From positions 27,074,042 through 27,138,041 of the forward strand of contig NC_058057.1 in assembly GCF_020085105.1 (NCBI RefSeq): DNA of 64,000 nucleotides, in the 5' to 3' direction. This DNA is from Siniperca chuatsi (Eukaryota > Chordata > Actinopteri > Centrarchiformes > Sinipercidae). Made by a program: the position numbers and the translations under genes. Positions within the stretch are counted from its first letter, which is position 1, and each line of letters begins with the position of its first letter. The notes under the pieces were generated by a model that worked only from the letters and a program-made list of their open reading frames with translations, did no database searches and was not told where the DNA came from. Shown piece by piece: positions 41,303 through 53,520 of this stretch.

Positions 41303-41932
41303 TCAGCTCACTCTGGCTTGCTGCTTGCACACAAAGTCCGCCACCAACTCGAACTCGTTGTGTCCGAGCCACAGCTCCGGGAGCTCCTTCACACGGTCCA
41401 AACCGAACTCTAGCACCAGACCCATCAGAACCTCCTCGTCCACCAGATCAGAGTCTATTCCGGGGACGTGGTCCTGTTGTGGCGCCGGAGGCCACCCGGG
41501 CGCACCGAAGTGCGCCGGGTCGCTGTCGTCTCCAAACCGCTCCGGGTCGCTGTCAGTTTGTGGCTCGTGCATGTGACTCGGATGACGGGACGCGGGTTGC
41601 CCGTTACGAAACTGCGTGTTGAGTTTCTGCAGGTGCCTGCTGGCCGACAGCTGTCCCGGGGAAGCCGCGGAGCAGCTGGGGCCTGGAAAGTGGGAATAGA
41701 TGCGCGCTCCGTGACGCACCACGTTACTGTCAACGTTCCCAATGTTCACATGCGCGCTCCCGACTGAATGCGCAACATCGGCCACTCCAAGGTGCCCCAC
41801 TGCGAGTCCGTCACGGTCGAGCTGCAGCGGCTGCCGGAGGTGACGCGAGGCTGAGATCTGCCTCATGCCCAGGTTTCTGTGCGCTGGGTCGCGGTAGGCG
41901 GCGTGGTTCATCACGGCCATCACGGGCTCCAT
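41303..41932 (-). CDS. cited2: CITED-family p300/CBP-interacting transactivator (CITED2-like)
   Basis: CITED proteins are nuclear coactivators without a DNA-binding domain; their acidic C-terminus binds the TAZ1 domain of p300/CBP and competes with HIF-1 alpha. This 209-residue intronless frame starts at the ATG whose complement is 41930-41932. Its N-terminus MEPVMAVMNH resembles the CITED2 MxxxMMAMNH start. The middle has the CR1-like HLQKLNTQF, and the C-terminus has the full CR2: DEEVLMGLVLEFGLDR, KELPELWLGHNEF, then DFVCKQQ. The LPEL core is intact. The central His/Gly/Ser-rich part of mammalian CITED2 is shorter, and the usual final Cys after VS is missing. An acceptor-like AACAG lies four bases before the ATG, with a possible donor at 42347-42348. 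The txlnb neighbour favours CITED2; CITED3/4 or a genome-duplication paralog is possible. Poly(A) signal at 40560-40565 (- strand). Confidence 0.85.
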   Translation of the reverse strand: MEPVMAVMNHAAYRDPAHRNLGMRQISASRHLRQPLQLDRDGLAVGHLGVADVAHSVGSAHVNIGNVDSNVVRHGARIYSHFPGPSCSAASPGQLSASRHLQKLNTQFRNGQPASRHPSHMHEPQTDSDPERFGDDSDPAHFGAPGWPPAPQQDHVPGIDSDLVDEEVLMGLVLEFGLDRVKELPELWLGHNEFELVADFVCKQQARVS

Positions 41933-42720
41933 CAGCTGTTATTCAAGATCTGAGAGCAGACCTGAAGTGACGTTCACTGCCATACTGGGAGAAGGGCACG
42001 GTCATTTGTCTTGCTCTCGGGAAACACACAACACACATCAGCAGCCCCATAAAATACCGTCTCTGCTGCAGGAATACAATGCACAACACAGTCCGCCGCA
42101 GAATGGATTCACAACACAAGCTGTGTTATATGATATGGGAACCACATAACGCACCATCTAAAATAAAATGACTGCTGTCACGTATTTGTATACATGATAC
42201 AGACTTGACTAATTTGAAATAGGCTTCACACGCATGCTCACAATAGGCAGTGTCAAATAATTTCAAATCTATGCGCATATGAAGCACAGACAGACAATTT
42301 ATCATATTTCAAAAATAATTATTTGTCCTGTAAGAAACCGATACCCACCGTCCGAAAACAAAGTTGCCCACGTGTCCTCTAAAAGTCGCATTGCCTTGGA
42401 AACGGACAGCGAGTCTTCTTCGTGTGCGCTTTTACGCGCCAGCCTCGCTGCTTCGCTCGCTGCGCACCAGGCAGCTGTCCCTCCAGTCCTCTGAGGCCGG
42501 TGTTGTGAAACTAGCCCGCTTCCGACTCCCCCGAGGCGTCTGTTCGATATTACGCATGCGTTTTGATCGCATTTTTTATTTTTTTATTTTTTGAATCCCA
42601 AAGAGCTCGAGCTCCGTTTGACGCTCTGACGTCTGGAGATGATGCGTGCAGCCAGCCGGGTGCAGCTTCCCTGATCCGGACCCAGTGAAGAGCGGGGAGG
42701 GAGGGGGAGCTTCGCAGTGG
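41933..42720 (-). promoter_or_regulatory. CITED 5' region: putative intron, non-coding exon and GC-rich promoter
   Basis: A - strand donor GGTGGGT at about 42343-42349 could join a non-coding exon to the acceptor at about 41936-41940. Beyond it, 42390-42720 is more GC- and CpG-rich than its surroundings, as expected of a promoter. Inferred from composition and splice signals. Confidence 0.35.
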
Positions 42721-43660
42721 ACGCCAGTGTGGGAGCAGGATCACCTGGATCAACAGCTTTAAAAGAATGATATGAAGCCAGCAGTGCAGACCTAATAAAA
42801 CCATTGAGTGGCTGGGCTCAACTCACATTCAGAACACTTAAAGCCACGTTTGGTGCGCAGTTCAAATTCACAAGTAACTATTTCTTGGATGTTTTCTTTG
42901 GAGACAGAAAGTGACTCTTGTCCCAGCTGTAGAGACATGGATTTTGTTACATGGGGGTTTTTAAAAGTCCCAGACTTGAGACCGACCTTCAGTCATTATC
43001 TCTCCCTCTCTGAGCAGCAGTTACCTTCTTCTCTCCAGTTCAGACTTGATAGCTTCATGTCTGAAGCTGCAATCATTCCCGCACTGCTCCTCCTCCACTG
43101 CTCTTCTCTCTCCTTACTCCCGGTACTTCCTCCACCCTTACCTGACTCCCTGCCTGTGTCTCTTGGCATTTCCACAGTGACAGACACAAATAGCTTTAAG
43201 AGGAAAACCGTTGAAAAATGCTTCAACTCTCATGAATCCCAAATGGCTGAGTATCCTCACAGTACATCTCACCTGCTGAACTGTGACAGACAGAGACTGT
43301 ATCACAGACTGGCTGTCGATCGTTTTACTGCAGATGTTCGGGTTAGGGGTTAAGGTTTTCTTGAAGTCGGCTATGTTGTGCTTCTTCTGACCAGGCTGCT
43401 GTAACCCACATATTCTCACACTCATATTCCTTCTATAAGCATGTTTTACAGTTGGAGTTGGCACATTGATATAAAACTTTTATATATTGAGCATTTTTCA
43501 TCAGTGCGTCTCAACAAGCAGCCTGAAATGCTGCGAACAATAACGCTGCTGATAAAACAGGTCTGGTGTTTCTTTCTGTTAACTGGTCTAAATCACTGCT
43601 AACATTATATTCAGTTTATTTACAATAAAGACCAAATGTAAATGAAACACATTTAAGACC
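42721..43660. other. Non-coding sequence upstream of the CITED gene
   Basis: The 181-codon + frame at 42808-43353 begins with GTG, has no domain and is within chance expectation for this window. No gene is supported. Confidence 0.35.
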
Positions 43661-43759
43661 CCATTCTATCTTATGAGGGATGAATTTATCATGCAGACTC
43701 TGAGACTATGTGGACACTGGCTATGCTGGCTGGCTAACATTTGCCACCAGACTAGCTGG

Positions 43760-44270
43760 ATATGGCGGCAACACTCGGCCTTGCTGCCAGTTTTTCCCAG
43801 TTGCCACTCTCGGTATTGCAAAGGAAAAATCCCCTACGGCCCAAAAAGCATTTTCCCCATAGACCTCCATTATCAAAGAGACGTCTGTAAAACTAGGCCA
43901 GCTCCAACTGGAAACAAGGTCAATTATGACTCTTTCTATTATGAATTTTTAATCCACGGAGGTTTCATGTTTGTAAAACTTTGCCAGAGCCTAGAAAAGT
44001 TAAAGTCTGCGGGCGGAGCGGGAACGCTGCAGCGTGCCTGCACAAGCCCCCGGGAACAGTGTGTGTCCGGTGTAGTGGCCGCACAGGGTATCGCAACTTC
44101 CGCATTCATCACACGATGCACACAGGCCCGAAAAGCGTTTTCCCCAGACTCAAAAGACTCTGAAAAGAATATGATCCGTTCGGTCCAGTAACGTCTGGAT
44201 TGATGTTTTTGCCCCAAAAATGGCTTCAAATGATTAATTGATTATCAAAGTAATTGCTGATCATCAACTA
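43760..44270. repeat. Dispersed repeat resembling common fish interspersed sequence
   Basis: The text AAAAAGCATTTTCCCCATAG and the following CTCCATTATCAAAGAGACGT resemble a widespread teleost repeat. The open + frame (43673-44191) and its antisense frame are by-products. Recognition is from memory, so the class is not assigned. Confidence 0.35.
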
Positions 44271-46240
44271 AGCGATGAATCGTTGGAGCTCTAATTGATA
44301 TCTTGCCTAAATCTGTTATTTAACTCAACGCTGCAAACAGGACACGAGAGACTTGACCTATATTTGTTTTGTTAGCCACACTTCATCTAATTAGAGTCCC
44401 GGTGAAATCAGAATAAAACCTTGTGATCCCCACGGTGATGTTTGGTCATGGAGCAGCAAGTGTCTTCTTGTTTTAATAGTAAGTTTGGAATCCCCAAACA
44501 TTATTAAATTTCAGGTGCAGATTAGAGAGCAGCATGGCTCAGTTCACACACTCGCTGTGTTTAGTGAGTTGGTGTCTTTACTGGTATAATTTAAGTGTTA
44601 AGCAGCTTAAAATGTGAACATTGTAAAACCACTTCTCCTCCTCTGTCCCTTTCACTTTCTGTCCTTCCTCCCTCTGCCATTACCCCCCCCCTTGCCTCAT
44701 CTCCCCCTCGTCGCCACGGTAACAGTGATGAAGACGAATGACAAATGCTTGCCGCTGTAACGGAAACTTGCTCGATGATTCATTGGGTCCACCATCATTA
44801 TCGTCACCCAGCTGGTCAGCTGGAGTGTGTGTGTGTGTGTGTTCTCTGGCCAGCTGCCCTTCTGTACTGCGCTAACATTGCCTGGTGGTAACTTTACCTT
44901 TTTTTTCATACATTTGAAATGATTTATGAGAAACTACACGACACACAGACGCTTACATAATGTTTTTTAAGTAAAAATGTTCTTGCAGATATGAACTCTG
45001 CAGGCTCGGTTGGTTTTCGTTATTATGCATTAGAGTAGAGAGGATTTAGAATTCTTCTTGACGTACGTCATCGCGGGTTGATTCGTGTCAGAGCTCCAGG
45101 AAAGCAGTCATTTTATCACAGGCACTCCCCGTATCGGCACATCCTGAATACTCTATCTTTCTGTCTGTTTAGTTTTTTATCATAATGAGGAAATGTTGTT
45201 AATGAGCATATTTGCCAAGTCACAATGTTCATCCAGAACATATCTACAGAATTCAATGACAACATTTTAATTTGTTGTCTTACAATATCTGCTTGTTCAT
45301 TATGGTTGCTGTATGTGTAGGCACTCAAACAACTTGGTTAAGCTTTGGGAAATATCTGTCTGTCTGTCTGTCACAGGTGGAGGTCTGGAAAATGTTTTGA
45401 AAGGAAGTTAAATGTTCCAGTCAGCAGAGAAACATTAAACTGTAAAATCTGAACAATAAATTTAAATAGATTAATGAAAGATGAGATAGAGAGGTGCATA
45501 TTGTCGGCTAAAAATGATATGCTTTGTCTCTCTAACGTACAGCCTTGCCCGCACACAGATCAGATGGGAGTGTGTGATTCTGGCTAGGCTCCAGGCTCAG
45601 TTCTTGGGAAGCAGCTGTGAAGTTTGATGACCAGCAGATGGTTGGGATGCAGGCTCTGCTAGTCCACTAATTTATGCAACTTAAGTACTGTGTGTGCATG
45701 CGGTAAAGGCCACCCGAGGTTACGTCTGCATCAAGAAGCATTAGTAATTCCTCCCTCCAGTAATTAGTCCTGTCAGCTGCAATCAAAAGCTCTAATAAGG
45801 CCAGAAAACGGCAAGTTGATTATTTGATGGATTGCAATTAAATTCTGTACAGACTTTGGTGATCCCCCTAACTTTTTCCACTAGTGCCACCAACAGGTTA
45901 ACATTTTTAGTTCGGAGTGAAATGTTTCAACAGCTAGAAAGTGCAAATAATGTGGAAGAAAGTCTATGCATGATTAAATGTGGGCACTGAATAAATTTTA
46001 AGTGTAAATTTTACTGTAAGCGCTGTGAAGGCGAAGTATCAGTTGACGTGAAAGTGCTGAAGGGAGTTGAAATTTTTGAAGTGAGAGGAAGTTGTTGTTA
46101 AAATTGTGACAACCTGAAACCTAAAGGGTTTGAAGTGTCATTTGAAGTGTAAGCATTAAAAGAAGATGATGTGTCGGTTGAAGTCTAATCACTGAAGGCA
46201 GACTTTCAGTTTAATAATAAGAGATGAAAGCTGCAACTGT
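44271..46240. other. Non-coding sequence, possible conserved element near 45720-45840
   Basis: No gene was recognised. The stretch 45720-45840 is dense in homeodomain-like TAATTA and AATCAA sites and has the texture of vertebrate conserved non-coding elements; this is only a candidate. Confidence 0.25.
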
Positions 46241-46244
46241 CAGT

Positions 46245-46335
46245 TTATGTCAAGTCCATTTTATTTATATATCCCAGTATCACATATCACAAATTTGCCT
46301 CAAGGGGCTTTACAGCTTGTTTTTTGTTTTTTTGA
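46245..46335. repeat. Dispersed fish repeat fragment
   Basis: TCCATTTTATTTATATATCC followed by CAAATTTGCCTCAAGGGGC is a very common teleost interspersed sequence. Confidence 0.45.
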
Positions 46336-46514
46336 AATATTGAAGAGGTAGAGGGTGTGACATCAACTTAAACCTGCATTAACAGATTATTTTTGGCCAA
46401 TTGTTTTCAGCTGAAACAAGTGAACACAACGTTAACATATCTTCACCTTTTTAAGTTGATATGTTGAACTTATTAGCAATCAGTTGCTTATTTCCACCTC
46501 CAGCAGCTACAGAG

Positions 46515-46645
46515 CGACATGACGCTTCATCAGGAGGCGTGTCAGAGTTACATGCCGCTTCATCAGGAGGCGTGTCAGAGTCACATGACGCTTCATCAGG
46601 AGGCGTGTCAGAGTCACATGACGCTTCATCAGGAGGCGTGTCTGT
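46515..46645 (+). repeat. 33-bp minisatellite (4 copies)
   Basis: Four tandem copies of a 33-base unit containing CATGACGCTTCATCAGGAGG occur here. The unit is 11 codons long (HDASSGGVSES), which keeps a 165-codon frame open at 46461-46958. That frame begins within non-coding-like DNA and shows no domain, so I do not call a gene. Confidence 0.85.
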
Positions 46646-46959
46646 GTCTCCTGATGGACGTCGGTCCGGTCTTCTCTCTGTCAGCTCTGTGTTTGGTCTC
46701 CAGCAGCTGCTGAGGGAAACATCTGGCTCTTTAGCAGCTAGATGCTCCGCTATGTTCAGCAGCTGGACTCTGACTGCGTCTGGCTGCTGTCTGCTGCTGA
46801 GCAGCTCGAGTTCAGAGGCTTTTTACAGCTTCTTCTCTGAAAACGATGCTCTGAGAGTGAACCAAGGACCTGCAGAATCAGGTGATAATTCTAACGGCGC
46901 TCACATTGTCACATTGTTTTCACATCGTCATTTCAAACATTATTATAAACATATTTGAT

Positions 46960-47960
46960 AATAGCCAGTTTAATGTGTGCATTGTGATTACCAATTAATT
47001 ATGGCCAAAAATAAGAACAAAGTTGTGTAAAACCAGAATGTTCCTTTAATATGTTGCTCTGATACTTTTCTCTAGAAGCTTTCTTTCCTCTTTCTGCATA
47101 GAGGCCCCACAAGTAAGCATGTTTATGTCTAAGGGGCAGATACATAACCCTATAATATTCACTCAATGGAAAAATCATTGAATTTACAGCCCAAAGTAAT
47201 TTGCAGCACTTAGATGAGCTTTTTTTTTCTTTAGAAATACAGTGCAATAAAAATGTTGACATGCAGTTAAACACAACGATGAAAAAATAATACAGATTAC
47301 AATGAATGTAGCGTTAAACTAGATTAAGTCCAATGGTCCATGGTTACGTGCTTGATTGCCTGAGAAACTGGATTTAAAATGCTCGCAGTTATGATCCAGT
47401 TTGAGTTCTGTGTGTAAGGAGTTCCACAAAAAGCCTGTTTCCATTGCAGGAACCCAATGACCTACAAGCTGGAGCTGCCTGTGCTTTTAACTCTGAGGCT
47501 TTTGATCACCTGAGCACAGAAAACAGTTTGAAAAAAGTAGATGAGGAAGGTGGGGGGGTTAAATAGTCAGCTGTTACTTCCATGGTTCCAATGTTCTTCT
47601 GTGCTTAATGAGAATTCAAGGATGAAATAAGTGTGACAACGTTCAGGTTATTTAATTCCCCAGCTGCGAGGTTTTAGTGTTTTCCAATTTTCAAGTCAAT
47701 CAATATGCTAATTTGTCAGTGCTCGCCAGCATCAGTAAACGCACAAACACTCAGCTGTAGTAAGAAACAGGAAAGTTACTGCCAGGACAGTGTTTATAAC
47801 CAACCCCCGTCCTCTTGTCTCTGCAGGAAGTAAGACAGGCAGAGAAAAAGACCTTATGTCATTAATTTGTCTTGAATGTGAATCCATAATGTTAATTGCA
47901 ACATATATAGTTCATGTGACTCTGCACACTTGTTCATGAACACCATTTATATACAGTAAT
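46960..47960. other. Non-coding sequence
   Basis: AT-rich, with no gene or repeat clearly recognised; the - frame at 46999-47274 has no domain. Confidence 0.35.
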
Positions 47961-47984
47961 CGTGAATTAGGCCGCGGTTTGATT

Positions 47985-48560
47985 TGTTTCTGTTATATTT
48001 AGTTTTCCTTCAGGATCAGAGTGGTTTGGTTGTTTCAGACCCTGTTTCAGTAGCTGACTTTCCTTCAGCCTGTTTCCAGACCCCTGAATGGCCAAGCACA
48101 TCACTGATGATGATCAGCGTTTTAAAATGGCTTGTTGTTGTGTTCATTGGTGTCTGTTTTGGAGAGACAGTCAACCAATCAGAGCTTTGTGGGTGGGATT
48201 AAGAATGGGGACGTTATTTTCCCACATAGCTAGTTACCTAGCTGCACCCATGAACACCGGCAGCAGAAAAGTGGTGAGATGTTTGCAGCTGTACAGGCTG
48301 AAATAACAACTTTTAGATCGACCTGTTTGTTTGATCAATGTGAAATTGTGAAAAAAGTTCACATTTGGGTCTGTCTCATAGACAGTCCCGGATGTTTCCT
48401 ACTCAAAAGTTCAAACAAGCGGCTGTGCGCTCTTTTCTCTTGGAAAACAGATGTAATGTTTAAAAACAAATTTCTGATAAAGCATAAATCTCAACGTTGT
48501 GCGGCTTGTCCAAGTAGGTTTTCTTAGAGAATGCACTGCCACAGAACACCCGGCCCGAAC
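47985..48560. repeat. Dispersed repeat sharing a segment with the inverted duplication
   Basis: GAGATGTTTGCAGCTGTRCAGGCTG occurs here (about 48272-48300) and at 53846-53870, each after a short GCAGCAGAAAA- or AAATGGCAGC-type lead. This suggests a common mobile sequence. No protein domain in the short frames. Confidence 0.4.
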
Positions 48561-49880
48561 GGAGCAGGAATGGGTGGAATCAGCTCTCATTCAAAATGTC
48601 GCTTTCATTCATCCTTTAGTTCAAACGGGAGCGAATTAAAAAGCAGATGACCTTTGCTATTACTAAAAAAAAAAAAGTTTTAACCACAAGTGGACAGCTC
48701 TACTGCTTGATCCCAAAGTCACCTTAAGCGTGAAGAGCTGTATAAAAGTTTATTGTTAAGCCACAGTCACAGTCAGATGTTCCCAATGTTGTAAAGTGTG
48801 TCTGCAAATGTGTCCTGAAGCACTGATTCACCACTGACTCGCCTGAAATTAACAAAGCTCCACAGCGCAGATGGTTCGCCTTTGCCAAACAACTCGGAGA
48901 GTTTGAAGTCTATCCATCTGTCGTCCACTTTCCCCCTCAGTGTCTCTCATGTCGCACCAACTCCCCACACGGCTTCAACCCTAAAAAAGACACTTTCTTC
49001 TTTCCTGACAGAACAGTTTGACACACTGAAGACTGGATGACTGCAGGCTGAACAGAATCACTGCTGAGCTTTCTGAGCTGACGTAGATCTCATTATAGAC
49101 ACTCTTCCCAGTTATGCAATATAGTAAGTAATGAATAAGGTGATTATCATTAGTGTGAATCAGCAGGACGCCTCAGAAGGCCATGGTTTAAAGGGAGAGG
49201 TCCTGACTTCCTTATCTTCACACCATGTGTGATATCTAAATAGGTAAATCTCACTACTTATTGCTGTAAAGGTCACATATCTCAGCTGTCCAGCAAAATG
49301 ACACACATTATAAGGCTTTTCACATGTCTTCATTATATGCACTTCTTTCTTGTAATGTATATTGTGTATTTCCAACATGTCAACTTTTTATGTACAAAGA
49401 AAAACTTGGTTGTTTTGAGATTGGAGACAACAGATTTGAGATAATCAAATGGATGTTATGACCTTAAGAAGTAGAAGACATGTCTGAACCCACTGGGAAG
49501 CATGAAATCCTTCAAATTATCTGCAAACTTAAAAATCACCAAATTCAGAGAGAAATGGTTTTCACTGGACAGCGCCAATATACAAATGATCTAATTATAG
49601 GAAAAATTGGGGGTGGGTTATTTAATATTTAAGTGATATAAAACTGGAAGATACAATTTAATAAGAGAAAGTGAGAGGAGGTAGAAGCAGCCGGTCCTGG
49701 TTCCAGGAAGGACGTAAAGGACCAGAGGACAGATGAAGCAACAGCGGCCTCTTATTTTAAGATTTTGCGTACCTTCTTGTAAAACTTGCGTTGACCTGTA
49801 GCGTGTAAAGTTGTAACAGCAATACAGTGATACTCATAGTATGTTATGTCCCCGAAACGCTAATTTGAAAAAAAGAACCC
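48561..49880. other. Non-coding sequence
   Basis: No gene, RNA or clear repeat recognised. Confidence 0.35.
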
Positions 49881-50039
49881 AGCAGATGTAAAAGAAACTC
49901 AAGGCAATATAAAAAGATAACATACAGAAATAGGATCTTACAGAGAATAAAACTAAATAAAATAGATCAAAATGAAGCTAAAATAATTAAAGAAAAATTA
50001 AACAGTAGAATAAAAATCACAGCACAGCTACGGTGCAAG

Positions 50040-50420
50040 ATATGAATAAATAGTCCCATGTCTGACTTGGAGTGGCAAAGTCTTCAGCCCTGATGCAAAA
50101 GAACAGAGTTGGAGCAGACGTCCGGCTTTCTGGGAGTTTGTTCCAGATATGTGGAGCATAAAAACCGAACGCTGCCCCTGGACGGTTCATAACGGAGCAG
50201 CAGATCAGAAATGTATTTTGGTCCTAAACCATTACTGCGCTTTATAAACTAACTAGTATTTTAAAATCAATTCTTCGACACGCAGGAAGCCAGTGTAAAG
50301 ATCAGAATCGGCTGCAGCTGTCTGATCTCAGAGCTGCAAAGACAGCGTTCCAGTAGTCGAGCCTACTGACGATAAACACATGGACACGTTCTTCTAAATC
50401 CTGCCGAGACATAAATTCTT
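50040..50420. repeat. Dispersed fish repeat
   Basis: The segments CTGGGAGTTTGTTCCAGATA and GACACGCAGGAAGCCAGTGT are typical of a widespread non-coding teleost repeat. A related fragment may lie at 61690-61940. Class not assigned. Confidence 0.45.
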
Positions 50421-50767
50421 GATGTATTCTTAAAGAAAGTGGACTGTCATACAAACTCAGTCAAGGCAAAATGAGCCCCTTTCTTGCTTCAAAGTGTCCA
50501 CAGCGTCATCTGGATGGAGACAAACGTTCTAGTTCTAATAAAAATGATCGCAAGTACTAGTAGTATGAATAGTAGGAGTACCTCCACAGCACCTACAGTA
50601 TGTAGTATTGTAATCTATTCATCCCATAAGTGTTACAATCAGTGGTGGTGTGACGTGTGTTCTGTCGGTGACCAGTTGGTGGCAGCAGTGAGCCGTCAGT
50701 TTGTTTCACTGTCTGATTCAAATTCCTGTGTGGACCCAGAAACTCAGCACAGCCCCATGTTCACCTG

Positions 50768-50771
<4 letters not shown>

Positions 50772-50799
<28 letters not shown>
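50772..50799. repeat. (GT)n microsatellite with adjoining dispersed repeat
   Basis: A perfect GT run is followed by a GGTTAGG-rich segment (50875-50945) of the kind often seen beside GT repeats in fish. Confidence 0.9.
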
Positions 50800-50803
<4 letters not shown>

Positions 50804-51055
50804 GCTACATAGTGAGGACTGAAACACGGTTTTTACCTACAGAGGGAGGACATTTTGGCCGGTCCTCACGGTTGGTTTTAAGGGTTAGGTTAGAATTAGG
50901 TAGGTGAGGGTTAGGCATTTAGTTTTGATGGTTAGGGTAAGGGGCTAAGGACTGCATTATGACAATGATGGTCCTCACAAAGATAGAAGTACAAGGATGT
51001 GTGAGAGAGATTGGCAACACATTCATTTTTGCTCTGTCACTCTGCTTTTCTGTTT

Positions 51056-51056
<1 letters not shown>

Positions 51057-51097
<41 letters not shown>
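51057..51097. repeat. (CA)n microsatellite
   Basis: Perfect CA run of about 41 bases. A second shorter CA run lies at 51189-51210. Confidence 0.95.
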
Positions 51098-51101
<4 letters not shown>

Positions 51102-51219
51102 ATCTCCACCTTGGTTGTGCAGACTGCCGCAACACACTGTATTTCAATGTGTCTCTCTTACATCTGAACTCTTACACACTCAGATACAACACACACACAC
51201 ACACACACACTCACACGCT

Positions 51220-52825
51220 GCCTTCATTCAGACCTTTGGACTCAATAGATCTTCAATAGACTTTAATAAGATTAAAGAGTCAAAACTAACAATCACTGTA
51301 AAAACCTCCATCGATACCTTGGAGAACCCCGTGTGACTCCCCTGTGGTTGTAATCCCCTGAGAGTGCACTTTTTATAAAGTGTGGTGATAAAGCTGAAAT
51401 GTTCAAACTAAAAGGCTCAAACAAAAACATCCAGTGAAGGTTCGTGGAAAAACCTCAGTACAACACACGATGGGTTTTTAGAAGTCCATAATGAAGACGT
51501 TCCTCAGAGAACCTACTCGGTTCTCCTGCTGGTCACATCTAAAAGCCACTTTTTTTGCACATAATTGTTATCGTCCATAACTTTCATTTTGAGCAAATAG
51601 TAAAAGCAAATCAGTGGAAGGTATTTTCATGAGGGACTGATTCTCCGGAGAAGCTGCTTAGCTAACTTTTCACCCAGCATCTTCACCCAGTCGAATGGGA
51701 GACTGTTGTTTGAGTCTGGGGTTCGTTTCCCTCAACAATAGTCAACGTTGATTGTTTTAAGGAAGTATTTATTCTAACCCAAACCAAACGGCGTCACCTG
51801 AAATGTTTCTCAGCAAGCTTTATTTTGAAAGTCTAACCAGACGTTGCATAGTTATTATGGCTAACTCGACCAAAAAACCCCAAAAAACAAAACGGCGGTG
51901 CAGGCACGAAAGATAGCTCCACTTGAAATACATTAGTGTGAAAGTCGTGCTGAGTGTCCCGAAAAAAATGTCTGAGATCTGCCAGCTGAAAGCAGGTAAA
52001 TATGGAGGACGTGTTCATTAACAGCAGATTAGAAAACAGGGAGACGTCTTATAAAACATGATCAAATAAACTTAGAAAACGTGGAATTAGAAGTAAAGGC
52101 CCGTCTCTTGAAAAATGAAAGTCTGGATATCCGTGCAGTTGAGGTAAAGAAACGAACACAAACTCCGTACAGCGCTCCCAGACGATACAGTCTATACTGT
52201 GCTTTGCTTCGTGCTGTGCTGCGAGCACCTCTGTGTATCCGGCATGCGATATGGTTGACATATGAAGCGTGTCATTTGATGTACCCCAACTCGTGTGTTT
52301 TGGACTTTATCCTGCATGACATGAACATTTCATGTCTTCCTGTGTCGGCACTAAATGTTGCCGGTGACTGTTATTTGTTAGTTATTTAAAAAGACAAACA
52401 AAAAAAAAAAAACGGATGGAGAAATCCCACCTGAACTACCGTGAGGGATTCAAGTCGGACCAAAGCAATCAAATATTTCAAACATTTTCTGTGAAAAGTG
52501 GAAAGAAACAGCCGTTTTTACTTCCTGCTCAGGTATTGACTGCGCTGCTGCTCTCTGTTAGCTGGGATTAACCCATCAGCACCACTGTGACGAGCTTTCC
52601 GAGCGAAAGCACTCTGATCTTGTCTCAAGGTAAAAGTCACTCAGCAGATCCCCATCTAAGCCCTCTGTGATCTTGTTTCAAAATAAAAGCCCCCTGGAGT
52701 AAGCGGTGGTTAAAAGGGCCGTCTGATGCTCTCTGTGAGCAGGCTTCATCTGAACTCAATAACCAGGCCTGCTGCGTTCTTCTTCTGTCGCTCTCACGGA
52801 TTCTCGTCACTCCTGTTTTGTCTTT
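51220..52825. other. Non-coding sequence
   Basis: No gene recognised. A 39-base segment at 51743-51781 matches one at 29691-29729 exactly, so part of this is a dispersed repeat. Confidence 0.35.
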
Positions 52826-53520
52826 CATCTTTTCTATCTGACTTTCTCTTTTACTTTTCTTTCATTTGCTCTTTCCTCCTTTTTTCTTTTCATATTTTCT
52901 GTGTCTCTCCCCTTCTCCATTTCCTCCTTTCACTTGTCTCTCTGTATTCTTTTATTCCATCGTTTTCATTTTCTTCCTCTTTTTAACCCTGCCTTGCTTC
53001 CTCTGTCTTTCTTCTTTCTTTCTATTTTACCTCTTCCTATCTTCCCTTTTTCTTCCTTTCATCCTGTTTCTTTCTTTCCTCTTTCTTCCTTCCTCCATCC
53101 TCCTCCCTTCCTGCCCTCTTTCTTACATCCTATTTCCCTCTTTCTTCCTTCCCTTTTCCCTCTTACTTTTAAAAATTATCCTTTTTTCCTTCCTTCTCTA
53201 TTTCTTGCTTACTTTCCCTCTCTCTATATCCTCCTCCCTCCTTTCCTTCCTTCCTACCTACCTCTATGCTTTTTCCCTTACTTCCTTCCTCCATTTATTC
53301 TCTCCTTTTCCCTCCCTCCTTCCTCTCTTCCATGCTTTTACTTTTTTCGTCCATCCTTATCTTTCTATTCTCTGTCACTGCTCTCTCTATACATCTTTAC
53401 TTTCCTGCATGTCACAAACGGTCTCCCTCTCTTTACTTCTTTGTTTCGTTGCCCTCTACTATCCAACTGGTCCTCTGCCAGCAACTTCCTCTTCTTCCTC
53501 CTCTTCCTCCCTACATTATC
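52826..53520. repeat. Pyrimidine-rich low-complexity tract
   Basis: About 690 bases are almost entirely C and T on the + strand, built from CTTTCTTCC-like motifs. The very long + frames here (52866-53537, 52901-53599) are low-complexity artefacts, not genes. Confidence 0.85.

Noticed and set aside
42808-43353. A 181-codon frame upstream of the CITED gene
   Set aside because: It begins at GTG, has no domain or splice context, and its length is within chance for a window this size.
43673-44191. A 172-codon frame
   Set aside because: It overlaps a dispersed fish repeat and lacks any domain.
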